Origin: Schoenoplectus triqueter
Taxonomy: Eukaryota > Streptophyta > Magnoliopsida > Poales > Cyperaceae
Assembly: GCA_964058805.1 (NCBI GenBank)
Contig: CAXKVV010000040.1
Location: forward strand, 682,001-746,000
Reading direction: 5' to 3'
Length of the DNA: 64,000 nucleotides
Shown here: positions 13,640 to 23,866 of the stretch, one piece after another
How the letters are laid out: every line of letters begins with the position of its first letter
Numbering within the stretch: position 1 is the stretch's first letter
The notes under the pieces: generated by a model
Database searches by the model: none
What the model saw: only the letters and a program-made list of their open reading frames with translations
Told to the model about the DNA's origin: nothing
Made by a program: the position numbers and the translations under genes

Positions 13640-13905
13640 AATGTCGATCACATTATGTTCATCCAGAGGAAACGTGAGAAGATTTACATTCTGATTGTGT
13701 ATGTGGATGATATAGTATTGAAAGGTAATGATCCCGTTGAGATGAAAAGGCTCAAGTCTAGTCTAACCAAAGAGTTTGAAATGAAAAATCTAGGTGAATT
13801 GTGCTACTTCCTAAGTATTGAGATTGTTCGGTCAAAAAAGGAATTAGTTTTATAACAACAAAAATATGTTCTGGATCTACTAAGTGATACGGGAATGTTA
13901 AGGTG
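13640..13905 (+). pseudogene. Copia reverse transcriptase fragment
   Basis: A frame reads IYILIVYVDDIVLKGND, containing the YVDD catalytic box of Copia reverse transcriptases, then LKSSLTKEFEMKNLGELCYF and QKYVLDLLSDTGML, the usual sequence just before the RNase H part. The frame is lost at about 13,902, where the nested element interrupts it. Confidence 0.85.
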
Positions 13906-14031
13906 TTGGAAGAGCTGAGGGAAGCAGGGAAGCTTGGGGTGGAAGATCCTACAACTCCCATAGCATGCTTGTTGAGACGTTATTCATGTGTAAGAAGAAT
14001 GCCAGCAAGATCATTAAAGGAGATTGTTGAG

Positions 14032-15256
14032 AAGTGAATAAACAGAGAGCAATCACGTAATACGAAAGAAGAAAAATTGAGAACAAGAACACATACAGAT
14101 TTTACGTGGGAAACCCTCAAGGGGAAGAAAACCAACGGCCGCTGCCAAAATAGTTTTCACTAATACTCAATGTTCGGTTACATCCAGAATTACATTGGAG
14201 ATTATGTATATATATATATATATAAACAAACTCATAAACCCTAAACCTTAATCTGGGCCATCGGTAAAAGAATTTCAATATAATTTGACTTCTCAGAAAT
14301 AATTTTCTCTGGGCTAAAATAATTTCAACCTCAAACACCGCTCGCAGGGGTTGTCGCCCCCCTGCCACCCCCCTCATACTCCTAGAATCAGGCTCACATA
14401 CATAACAAAGACTGCATCAAATCTGGATGTGAGAGAAACCACTAAGGAATCATAATCAATATTTAAGCCATGAAGAATGAAAAGTTGTAAGTCAGCATCT
14501 GAGACAGGAGATCCAATTTGTCTTAGGCGATAAGCTAAGGTTCTTTTTTTATCAAGGTAAGCTTGCATCGTGAGATGGCCTTTCTGGAGTGATTGAAGCT
14601 GCAGTTTAAGGTCCATCACGCGAGCCTGAGATTGAGATGAAATCGGGTCTGAAGCTCATGCCACAACTCAGCTGCAATGGTGCAATGAGTTATATGAGGA
14701 ACGACTGATTCAAAAATTATACTCAGGAGCCATGATAATAGCAGCTGATCTTGACAAGTCCAAACAATATAGTCGGGATTTACAACGAGAGATCCATCAG
14801 TAAGCGAGATAGAATCTGGTGGAGGGAGGCGTGTGCCATCAAGAAACCCGATCAGATCGTGACCTCGCACATGAGGAAGGATCATGAATTGCCAAGAGAG
14901 ATAATTGTCATGATTTAATTTGATAGAAAGTTGATAAGAAAAGACAGTGGGGTGAATAACAAACGCCATAGATCTCAAGAGAGAGACAAGGCTAGCTATC
15001 TGATACCATGTTGAAACAGAGAGTAAAGAGAATGGAATGATTTTCTATTATTATGTAATTATTTCTTATAATTGTATTTATAGCCTATCTCTATACAACA
15101 GTAATCTGTTACAGATTTGTTACAATCACAACTATAATACAAAATATTTGTTACAATATTTTTTATGTACCTTCTTGTGTGGCATCGTCTTGTACTATCT
15201 CTAGTGCCTCGGTGTCCTCCTGTACATCAGTGCTAATAGGTGTAGACCTGTCAACA
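14032..15256 (-). mobile_element. Second Copia fragment nested in the first (minus strand)
   Basis: On the minus strand a 248-bp LTR lies at 15,256-15,009 (TGTTGACAGG...TTTCAACA, with TGTTGA/TCAACA ends). It is followed directly by the primer-binding site TGGTATCAGA (complement of initiator Met tRNA) at about 15,008-14,999, and then by gag. The host Copia frame resumes at 15,257 with PIDPNHKLSGEINDQVEKG. The 3' part of the nested element is missing; its lower boundary is uncertain. Confidence 0.75.
14374..14978 (-). pseudogene. Copia gag of the nested element, frameshifted
   Basis: Minus-strand gag of the Copia UBN2 type. The first part, 14,978-14,616, reads SIKLNHDNYLSWQFMILPHV and GHDLIGFLDGTRLPP. 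After a frameshift near 14,617 it continues as DLKLQLQSLQKGHLTMQAYL and LRQIGSPVSDADLQLFILHG, and stops at 14,374. The rest of gag-pol is absent. Downstream sequence to 14,032 has no recognisable coding and carries a (TA)n run near 14,205-14,223. Confidence 0.8.
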
Positions 15257-15986
15257 CACCCATAGATCCCAACCATAAGTTGAGTGGAGAAATTAACGAT
15301 CAAGTGGAGAAAGGGCAATATCAACGCTTGGTAGCAAGCTAATTTACTTGGCTCACACTAGACCCGACATCACATATGTTGTGAGTGTAGTGAGTAGGTA
15401 TATGCATGATCCTAGAGTCCCACATCAAGAGGCTATGTATCGAGTCATGAGGTATCTCAAGGATTGTCCTGGAAAAGATGTTCTCTTCAATAAAAAAAGG
15501 GCACATGAGGATCAAAGTCTATACCGATGTCGATTAGGTTGAGTATCTCGATGATAGAAAGTCTACTTCTGGTTGTTGTGCATTCGTGAGAGGTAATATG
15601 GTTTCTAGGAGGAGCAAGACATAAAATGTGGTGGACGGAGGCCGAATATAGAGTCATGGTCCATGGCGTGAGTGAAAAGTTATGGCTATAAAGTTTGCTA
15701 CTAGAGATAGGGTTGTTGGAAAATAAATCCATCATGTTGTATTGTGACAACAAATCAGCTATAAACATAGCAAATAACTCAATACATCATGACAGAACTA
15801 AACATGTAAAGATTGATTGACATTTAATTAAGAATACACTTGACGACGTTATTACGTGTATGCCTTTTGTTAGGACCAAAGAATAAATTGCGGATGTCTT
15901 CACAAAGGGATTGAGTATCACTGATTTTTCCAATGTAATAGACAATATGAGCATGATAAATATCTATACATCATCTTAAGAGGGGG
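15257..15986 (+). pseudogene. Copia RNase H remnant and polypurine tract
   Basis: Continuation of the first Copia element after the nested insertion. Frames read LAHTRPDITYVVSVVSRYM, RYLKDCPGKDVLF, DDRKSTSGCCAFV, and DNKSAINIANNSIQHDRTKH, then IADVFTKGLS, all Copia RNase H signatures, with stops between them. AAGAGGGGG at 15,978-15,986 is the polypurine tract directly before the 3' LTR. Confidence 0.8.
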
Positions 15987-18606
15987 TGTTGAATGTTATA
16001 TCGTTATTGTAAGGACAGTTAGGTAAAAGTGTGAATAAAGTAGTTACAGAGACTAGAGTGTAAAAATAAATTGTATATGTATTCTCTTTACCGATGAATG
16101 AAATATACAAGTTAATCAAAGCTAAACTCCTTTACTTTCCAACTATTTTGACAAACAATGTGCTCTCAAATTTTTAGGTGTACACATGATATTCTGATGT
16201 TCAGTATAGCCATACTCCCTAAAATTACCCGTGTGGTATGCAAGTAGATATATGTCTTTGCAATTGCTGGATTATAATTTTCAGCACCTTTGCTCCAATC
16301 ATAGCAAACCTGAACAAGTAAATATCCTGTCAGAAATTGCATCACATTTAGATCCGATGGTGTACCAGTCTGGCATAGCAACCTATTTTATCATTACATA
16401 ATCGATAGCAAATAAAAGTTCCTCTGTTAGTTTTGCCACTTTTTTTTCATCCTTTTGGGTCTGGGATAGGAATAAATATGAGGCTGGATAAAGTTACATG
16501 CAAAACTGCTAAAATTGAACAGACCATATAAAAAAAAAGCATGGACTGGACAACTGGCTCTCTATTAGGTTGTACAACCATACATGCTGAATAAGAGAAT
16601 TTCTTTTTTTTTTCTTTTGAATGGTGCCAAATAACAAGAGTAGATGGATGATTCACCGCATAAGCAAAGATTGAACCATCAACATTGAATGTACTGCATG
16701 GAATAGGATAAGGACACCTGGAGAAAGCCTATACGGTTTAAAAAAAAAACAAGTAGATAAGTAATTAATAGTAAATAGAGGTCTGAGCAATAGCAAGATA
16801 AGCAATCCAGCTAAAATACATGTAACATAACTAAACCTTGATTCTTTGTTTACTGTCCTTGTCCCAAAAGTTGAACGCACCATCAGATCCAGAAGTGGCA
16901 AAAGTGTGATGTACCTATTGAACATCAACAAAATTTTAAATAAAAAGAAAAGAAAAGAAAAGGAAGGCTCTTGTTTTTACTCTATTTTAATTACAAGGAG
17001 GTTACATGGTGAAAGTTCAAAGAGTTGACAGAATAAATCTCAGTGCCACCAGTTCCCTCTCTATGGCATTTGAATGTAAAGTTCTTGCTCTGTTGGGAGT
17101 CGTCTAGGTGGTGCACACCAACCCTACCTTCTATTGAACCCACCTGTCATACATAGATAGAGATTCAATCTTCTATTGCACAACTAACCACTGCAGTAAA
17201 CACTAAGTTGACAACTAAAGACTTGGTCATACCAGAAAACCTTGTTAATCAGGAAAAGCAGCAAGGCACCTAGTCCGATACTTTAGAGGTGATTGGATCT
17301 GCTTGAACTCCGTCTTGATGTGCAAAAGAAGGAAGAATAAAGAGACATTAATAATTATACACAACAATTCAGCAAGAGTAAATCATATTTGTGCTCGTAC
17401 TCAACAAAATTAACAAACAATCTACAATCCAGATGGGATAAGTGGAGAGTAGACAAAAAAATATGAGGTTACGACAAGCCTGAATAAGGGTGCTAGCAGT
17501 GTTGAATACAACTCATCCTACTAGTAAGCACAATGCCATTGATCACATGAACCTATGCCTATTAGAACTAATGATCTACACATTTTACATCATCCTTTTT
17601 TTACAATACAAGTTGCCCATATAGTATTTATTAAGCTTAAAAGGTAAAATAATCTCACCTGAGGATTCTACAGGTTATAAACGATGAGTTGTCGATCAGC
17701 TGTCCCCACAACCATGAGCGGATAATCAACAGCTAATGCATAACACCTCTCTGGCAGCTGTTGTATATGGGCTGGCTGGGCTTGCCTCGTGTCCCAGTAC
17801 TTATATTCAAGAAACAATATATAAGCATATGTCAGAATATATGCCAAATATAAAACAGAAATAATATTGCTTCAAAATAGGCCTTCATATTCTAAGTTAT
17901 TAGTGAATGTCTGTGTTCCCCGCATAATACATTGAACTGACTATGATTAAGATTTACACTAAGTTCAAGAAGCAATTCCAAATGAAAATATGCAAATGCC
18001 GAGCATATACACCCCTACAAAATAAGAACTCTCATGGATAACGCTACAAAGCAAATGCACCTTTATCTAGATAAAATAGCCACGAAACAACAAACTTTAC
18101 ATTACACTCAATGCCCCTTTCCACCAAAATAATTTATCATTTAGATTAAAAAATAAATAGTCAATTGCGGCCGTGACATTAATGAGGAAACAAAGAGCGC
18201 AATATAGGTGTCCTGAAAGATAGAAGGGAATTGGTGGAAGTATCATATTTTATATAATTTAAGGAATGTAACTCTTTGAAGTTTAAGTAGTAGCATATGA
18301 GAATAATGCTCCTCGGAAGACGCATTTCATTAGAAAATAAACCTCAGAGTTTTGTCCCAGCTGCCAGAAACAAGGAGGTTCATCTGAGAGATCCAAGCAA
18401 TCTCCTTGACCGGTGCATCATGCAAAGGATGGGGATCATGCAAACGATACGCTATGTTAATTCAGTGTTGTGTTCGGTTTCCATAAAACTTGAAGAATAT
18501 TGAGCGTGGAAAGAATGCAAGCCCAATGTAGTGATATAGACATGTTTTGTTAAAATGCCTACGTGAGCCCAATGCACGCGCAAACTAATCTCTACCAATT
18601 TGATAA

Positions 18607-18672
18607 AGGATGGGGATCCCATGACAATGAATTATTTTAACACTCTTCATAATGAACTCTTAAATAAATAAA

Positions 18673-18718
<46 letters not shown>

Positions 18719-18800
18719 GTTTACTTGTAGATTGATAGTATTTCAAATTTTATATAATTTAATTATGATTTGATAGTTTATCAAATGTAAATTCATTATG
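18607..18800. mobile_element. Partial family A MITE, left arm
   Basis: GGATGGGGATCCCATGACAATG, then ATTTTAACA and an AAATAAATA run, match the left arm of family A (full copy at 54.5 kb). A TAGATTGATAG...TTTGATAGTTTATCAAA segment matches the centre of that copy. The right arm is not here. An (AT)n tract is embedded at about 18,678-18,716. Confidence 0.6.
18678..18716. repeat. (AT)n microsatellite
   Basis: A nearly pure AT dinucleotide run of about 39 bases inside the MITE left arm. Confidence 0.95.
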
Positions 18801-18869
18801 GTTTGTGATGTCATGCATTTATATATATTTTCAAGCTAAAGAACTAAGGAATCATGTACCAAACTGAGC

Positions 18870-20195
18870 TTCAACGCCAATTGAATTATCTCGAGATCAA
18901 TAAAAGTCATTTGCCATAGAAAAGAAGGGCGTACGACCCGTATGCACCTTCATATGGGTCGTATGGTCCTTTTCTGAAAAATAACGTAAAGAAAGCAACG
19001 ACTTAATGACGTGATTCTCTTCCAATTTGGCCGACCCCTCTCCTATATACTCGCCCCAGCAGCCTAAGGTTGAGAGTTTCTTCTTGGCCATCATTTTCAT
19101 CAATCTTCCATCTTCTTTTACTCCATCTCCACAAACCCTAACTGCCGCCCACCATTGCCGAGGTGATTTGAGAGATCGAAGACCCAGGGCACTCGAGAGG
19201 AGACAGGGACCGAGCAAGAGACTGGCACAGGACAACATCCAAAGTTTGAACTATCTCTTTTGTTGTATCTCTGTTATTTTGATAACTTTTGTTAGGATGT
19301 CTTCTGTTCTTGGTTTCTGTATCTTTACTGCTTTTTTATATGCCGCAATGAGCGGCTAAGTACTTTAGTTCTTAGAGATTAGGTATATAAAACTCAGATT
19401 ATGACTTTTAATTAAGAGATTTTCTATTCTATAGTTGTGATTGTTGTGCTGTGTACTATTTTTATGCTTGTTTGATTGCTAGGATAGGTCTCGAGTCGAG
19501 GCCAAGCTCCAGGTTTGACCATCTAAGATCCGGATAGTTTTTCAAGGATTTTTCTAAGTACAATAAGTAGATATGGGATCCAGGAGGGTAGATCGGGTTT
19601 TGTCCGAGAGATTGAACCCCGCTCAGATCGAGAGATCGAGCATGCCTACAGGAAATCAATATTCAATCTAAGGGATCTAAATCAACATGTGAGAGTTGAG
19701 ATTTAGGTGAATTTAGGAACCCTACCTGACCACCAACTACACAAATAAACCAACATGTGCAAGTTGAGGTCTATTGTCTTTGTACTGATCAATTAAAATT
19801 TGCGCGATCAGTGAAGAAATCACCCCTTAAGAGCAGTCGTGACTTGTCTGAGTCCATACGAACCGTATGCAATAGCATACAGGTCGTATGGTCCAGTTCT
19901 GAGTGGATATTGACCTATACCCCTAAAAACTTTTATTTTATCAACATAAAAAATCATAAAAATATTTACTGTTTTGCATTTTAATTTATAAAAGTACAAA
20001 ACCAATCCTTTGAACAAACTCCCCCTTTTTATTTATTTGCACATTTAGAGACCCGAGTAAGATAAGCCCGGTAATTATCTCTGTCCATGTGGTTCGACAC
20101 CCTTGCTATATTGAATGTTGGCCGTACGCTTGCGGTCAAACTAAAGTGCTATTAAGGATTATAAATTTTAAAAGTAGTACAGCCCGTGTTGTTAG
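18870..20195. repeat. Probable Gypsy-type LTR fragment
   Basis: No coding is supported. Two similar motifs about 950 bases apart, at 18,930-18,975 and 19,856-19,900, share CCGTATGCA...CATA...GGTCGTATGGTCC, and the 3' part has a CCATGTGGTTCGACACCC-type sequence (20,078-20,102) like that at the end of some plant Gypsy LTRs. It lies between two partial copies of the same MITE family. The boundaries and family are uncertain. Confidence 0.4.
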
Positions 20196-20397
20196 TTTGA
20201 CAGTCCATCAAGACTATTGAATTGAAATCGTTATAAATTATATAAATTAATGATTGTTGATGGACTATCAAATAATAATAAAATTACATGTAATTTAAAA
20301 TACTATCAAAATATACTAATATTTTTTTATTTTAAATTTTTTTTATATTTATTTAAAAAATTATTATCAAATTGACAAAATAATTTATTGTCAAGTG
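20196..20397. mobile_element. Partial family A MITE, right arm
   Basis: TTTGACAGTCCATCAA, then GATGGACTATCAAAT, ATTTATTTAAAAAATTATTATCAA and TTGACAAAATAATTTATTGTCAA match the centre and right arm of the full copy at 54.5 kb. Together with the left arm at 18.6 kb it may be one element separated by the LTR-like fragment, although the central piece occurs on both sides, so two separate copies are also possible. Confidence 0.6.
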
Positions 20398-20770
20398 ATA
20401 AAGTAGCTATGCAATCACTAAATTGAAAAGAACCGTTGAATCCGAAGAGCAAGGTCATGCCCGAACAGCAGCAGCAGTTTTCATCGCATAGCAACCAAAC
20501 CCAGCCCACATAAGGCCCCATGGCCCCCGTCGGCCGTCGCAATCTCTCATTTTTTTCCTCCCGAATCCACACTGGCACGCAGCCAGCCTAAGGCCTGAGG
20601 CCTCAGCGAAAGCGAAGAAACCCCGCTGATCGCCGTCGAGATTCGAGCATCGACCTTGAAGCTTGAAGCTTCGAGTGCTCGCTCGAACAATTGCGGTCGA
20701 TCAGTATCACTCGTCAAATCCTCAGTCTCAATCCTAGATTAGAGCCAAAAAAGGGAATAAAGGAAAGGAA
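20398..20770 (+). promoter_or_regulatory. LST8 promoter and 5' leader
   Basis: A more GC-rich stretch between the MITE arm and the LST8 start, with CAGCAGCAG, GGCCCCATGGCCC and CpG-rich sequence typical of a TATA-less housekeeping promoter. No clear TATA box was seen. Confidence 0.4.
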
Positions 20771-23700
20771 ATGACCCAACCTAGCCCTAGTGTGATCCTC
20801 GCCACAGCCAGTTACGATCACACCATCAGATTTTGGGATGCCAAAAGCGGTCGCTGTTACCGTACCATCCAGTACCCCGACTCTGTAACTCAACTCTAGA
20901 TTCTTCTCCTTTCAAATTTATAATTCTCTAATGGTCATTCATTCCCTTAATCAGTATTTCCTTTCTTCTTTGACAGCAAGTAAATCGGCTCGAGATAACC
21001 CCTGACAAGCAGTTTTTAGCAGCGGCTGGGAATCCCCACATTCGCCTTTTCGATGTCAACTCCAATAGCCCCCAGCCCGTATGGTCATTCATTTCTCTTT
21101 CATTTTATCAGCCATTTTCCCTTCTCCAGTCTTTCTTTATTATCATTTTAACTTAATTCTATGACATAATCAAATCAAATTAAGCATTGATATTATTGAT
21201 ATTGGCAGGTCGTAAGTTATGAGTCTCACACAAGTAATGTTATGGCTGTTGGATTTCAATGTGACGGTAATTGGATGTATTCTGGCTCTGAAGACGGTAC
21301 CGTCAGAATCTGGGATTTAAGGTCCAACGTGTTGTATCTTCAAATATATATCATTTCCAGCTGCATCTTTTTCAGGACTAAGGAAATTTGATACATTTTT
21401 TCTGATGACATTTTATTAGGACTGGAACATGTCAGCGCGAATATGAAAGTCGAGCAGCTGTTAATACTGTGGTTCTCCATCCCAATCAGGTTGACATTTA
21501 GAATATAGTTTTTCTTTGTAGATATTCTATCGTTTCATTTTTTAGACTAAAAGTTACTCTACAAACAAGGAGTATTGTTTTCCTCTGTCATTGCTTCATT
21601 CACCACGTATCTCACATTGTTGCCTCTCTTGTATTGTAATAATGTACGGCAAATGTAGGACTTATTTCATTGTGCTTATTTGTTTATGTGAATATATATT
21701 AATTTTGCAGAAGGAATTGATATCGGGTGATCAAAATGGAAATATACGGGTCTGGGACTTAGCTGCAAACTCCTGTAGCTGTGAGCTGGTGAGTACATGT
21801 ATGTCTATAATATTCTATTCTTATTTCCATAAAAGGAAAGCATGATAGTTGTTTGTGGTATTCACAATCTCTTCTGGAGTGCAGGTCCCAGAGGTTGACA
21901 CAGCTGTCAGATCTCTGACGGTTATGTGGGATGGAAGCATGGTCGTGGCTGCTAACAACCGTGGGACCTGTTATGTGTGGCGCTTGAAGAAAGGCACACA
22001 GGTAAGTTTTATTTATTTATTCATTTGGGAGATCGATTGAGATTAATAACATTTCCTTCTTAATTTTGCTAGACAATGACCTACTTCGAGCCATTGCACA
22101 AGTTGCAAGCACATGATACATATATCTTGAAGTGCCTTCTTTCTCCCGAATATTGTGATCCACAAAGGTGCATGATTTATATTATGCACTGTTATGTTTT
22201 GTCCTGTTAAACAGGTCTTTCAGGTCAGGTCAAATCAGATTCATGCTGCTTCATGTTTGAATTGATAGCACTATGGGTTGTTTGAATTCTTTCAAATGTC
22301 ACAACCCTTGCAACCCTTTGGTCAGGTTTGGATTAAAGTGGGCTTCACAGTGCAGGCTATTTATCATATTGGGTACAGATCATTTCTCAAGCCCTAGGTC
22401 AATCTTTGTTGATTTTGTTTGATTTTCAAGTTTATAGGTTTCCAGGGTTGAAACTCAGGTTGAGTGCATTCTTATAAGGTTATTTAGTTTCAATTGTTCA
22501 GTATTTGTCATTTTAGTTTGGGTTCTGGTTCATGCTGTCTTTGGTATGTGCAATAACTGTTCCCTACTCTAGTGATCATGGTTATTATTTTAGTTAATCT
22601 TGCTGTGCCTATGGCCTTACTATGTATTTTTATCTTTTGTTGTTGTTCTGGAACTATTTGTAGGTACCTTGCAACTGCCTCAGCTGATCATACTGTGAAA
22701 ATATGGAATGTTGATGGCTTTAAGTTGGAACGAACTTTGATTGGTACTGTACTCTATTTTGAAAATTTTGAATTCAAGATCATTACTTTTCTCTTCTTCT
22801 TTTTTCTGAAGCTCATAACACTATAGTGAAAAAAATTGAGAAGGGTAATTTTGGAAAATGAACCTGAAATAATTTAAGCCATTTTGTTCCCCGGGCTCAA
22901 ACAAACACGTGAGAATTTGAACTTGTATCCAGTTAGCTAGATCAACCCATTTTGTTCCCTGGGCTCAGACAAACACTTGAGAATTCTTCAGCATAGGTTT
23001 TGCCTCCATATTTCCTTGTGGGCCCTCCACCACCAGTCAATCTCAGTTGAGGAATCAAGAATATAAAACTTGCAAATTTGTTCTCTTATTGCAAGGTCAT
23101 ATTTTCTATTATTATACAGGACATCAGCGCTGGGTCTGGGATTGTGTTTTCTCAGTTGATGGTGCTTATTTGATCACAGGTACCCCCCCCCACCACCCCA
23201 CCCAAACCAAAAATTACAGGCAATGATTAATTAAACTATTAGAGAACTCAGTGGTTTGTTTTTATCTCCTAAATTGCACTTAGCGGTACCAGATGTTTCA
23301 TTAATTTAAACACCCAAATGTTTACAATCAGACTTATCTTATGCTCTATTTCTACACACTCTCCCTCTCCTTCCCAAAAGAAACAGCCCGGAATGATCTG
23401 TGCTCGTCTCAGTCACATAAAAGCAACCATGTTGATGTTATCAAACTCTCTGAAATATACTGCCTACGAGGCACAGAATATGAAGTAATATCCGCTTCTC
23501 AACCTCTAACTAGCACAAAGACATAACAGAATCAGGCGTGTAAATATTTTTGCTAGGTAGTCCTAACCCAGCTTGTTATAGAACCATGTCACCAACAATA
23601 ATTTTTTTAGTTTTTGCATATATGCATCTGGAGATGAGCTCAGTCCAGCTTGCGCTGCGATAATCCTTCTTTTGACTCTGAGCCAATTTGTATGGTATCT

Positions 23701-23866
23701 CTTTGCTAATTTCCTCTCTGACAATTTTAAATATTTAGCTTCCTCTGATACAACGGCAAGACTATGGACCATGAGCACAGGGGAGGCCATCAGAGTGTAC
23801 CAGGGGCATCATAAAGCAACCGTATGTTGTGCCTTGCATGATGGTACTGACAATGCCACTTCATGA
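20771..23866 (+). CDS. LST8: LST8, WD40 subunit of the TOR complex
   Basis: LST8 is a seven-bladed WD40 protein that binds and stabilises the TOR kinase domain in TORC1, in the cytoplasm and on endomembranes. Ten exons: 20771-20884, 20977-21078, 21209-21321, 21420-21489, 21711-21788, 21885-22001, 22073-22167, 22664-22743, 23120-23179, 23739-23866. All introns are GT-AG and phases match; the total is 957 bases, 318 residues (Arabidopsis LST8-1 is about 305). Recognisable stretches are [116 protein letters not shown] and [15 protein letters not shown]. It ends with a short extra GTDNATS after the usual C-terminal ALHD. The ATG at 20771 gives the family's N-terminus. Apparently intact. The RAE1 remnant runs away from it on the other strand. 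Confidence 0.96.

Larger units (their letters stand above)
10831..16145 (+). mobile_element. Degenerate Ty1/Copia retrotransposon in the RAE1 intron
   Basis: Remnants follow the Copia order on the plus strand: gag with zinc knuckle, GAG-pre-integrase, integrase, reverse transcriptase, RNase H, then a polypurine tract (AAGAGGGGG at 15,978-15,986) and a 3' LTR starting TGTTGAATG at 15,987 and ending near TTTCCAAC at about 16,143. Many stops and frameshifts. The 5' LTR was not recognised. The element sits antisense in the last RAE1 intron and is itself broken at about 13,905-15,256 by a second Copia fragment. Confidence 0.85.
9779..18425 (-). pseudogene. RAE1: RAE1 (mRNA export factor, WD40) pseudogene
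   Basis: RAE1/GLE2 is a WD40 beta-propeller of the nuclear pore that works in mRNA export. Exon-like blocks, read from high to low coordinates: 18425-18343 (HDAPVKEIAW...GSWDKTL), 17799-17659 ([20 protein letters not shown]), 17313-17233, 17143-17006 (VGSIEGRVGVHHLDD), 16914-16837 (GSDGAFNFWDKDSKQR), 16717-16657, 16309-16229 (VCYDWSKGAENYNPA) and 9826-9779 (ESEVKGKPHIGTGKK, stop). They cover the C-terminal 235 or so of about 350 residues; the N-terminal exons are absent. Two in-frame nonsense codons occur where the family has Gln: TAG at 17668-17670 (NL-stop-NPQ) and TAA at 17245-17247 (FPD-stop-QGF). Both fit C-to-T changes. The acceptor before YWDTRQ looks broken and the short AMSR-type segment between 16837 and 16717 was not found. 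The last intron is about 6.4 kb because of transposon insertion. Not able to make a full protein. Confidence 0.9.

Noticed and set aside
18897..19238. 113-codon minus-strand open frame where RAE1 N-terminal exons might lie
   Set aside because: No WD40 or RAE1 similarity in any frame; the region is LTR-like repeat.
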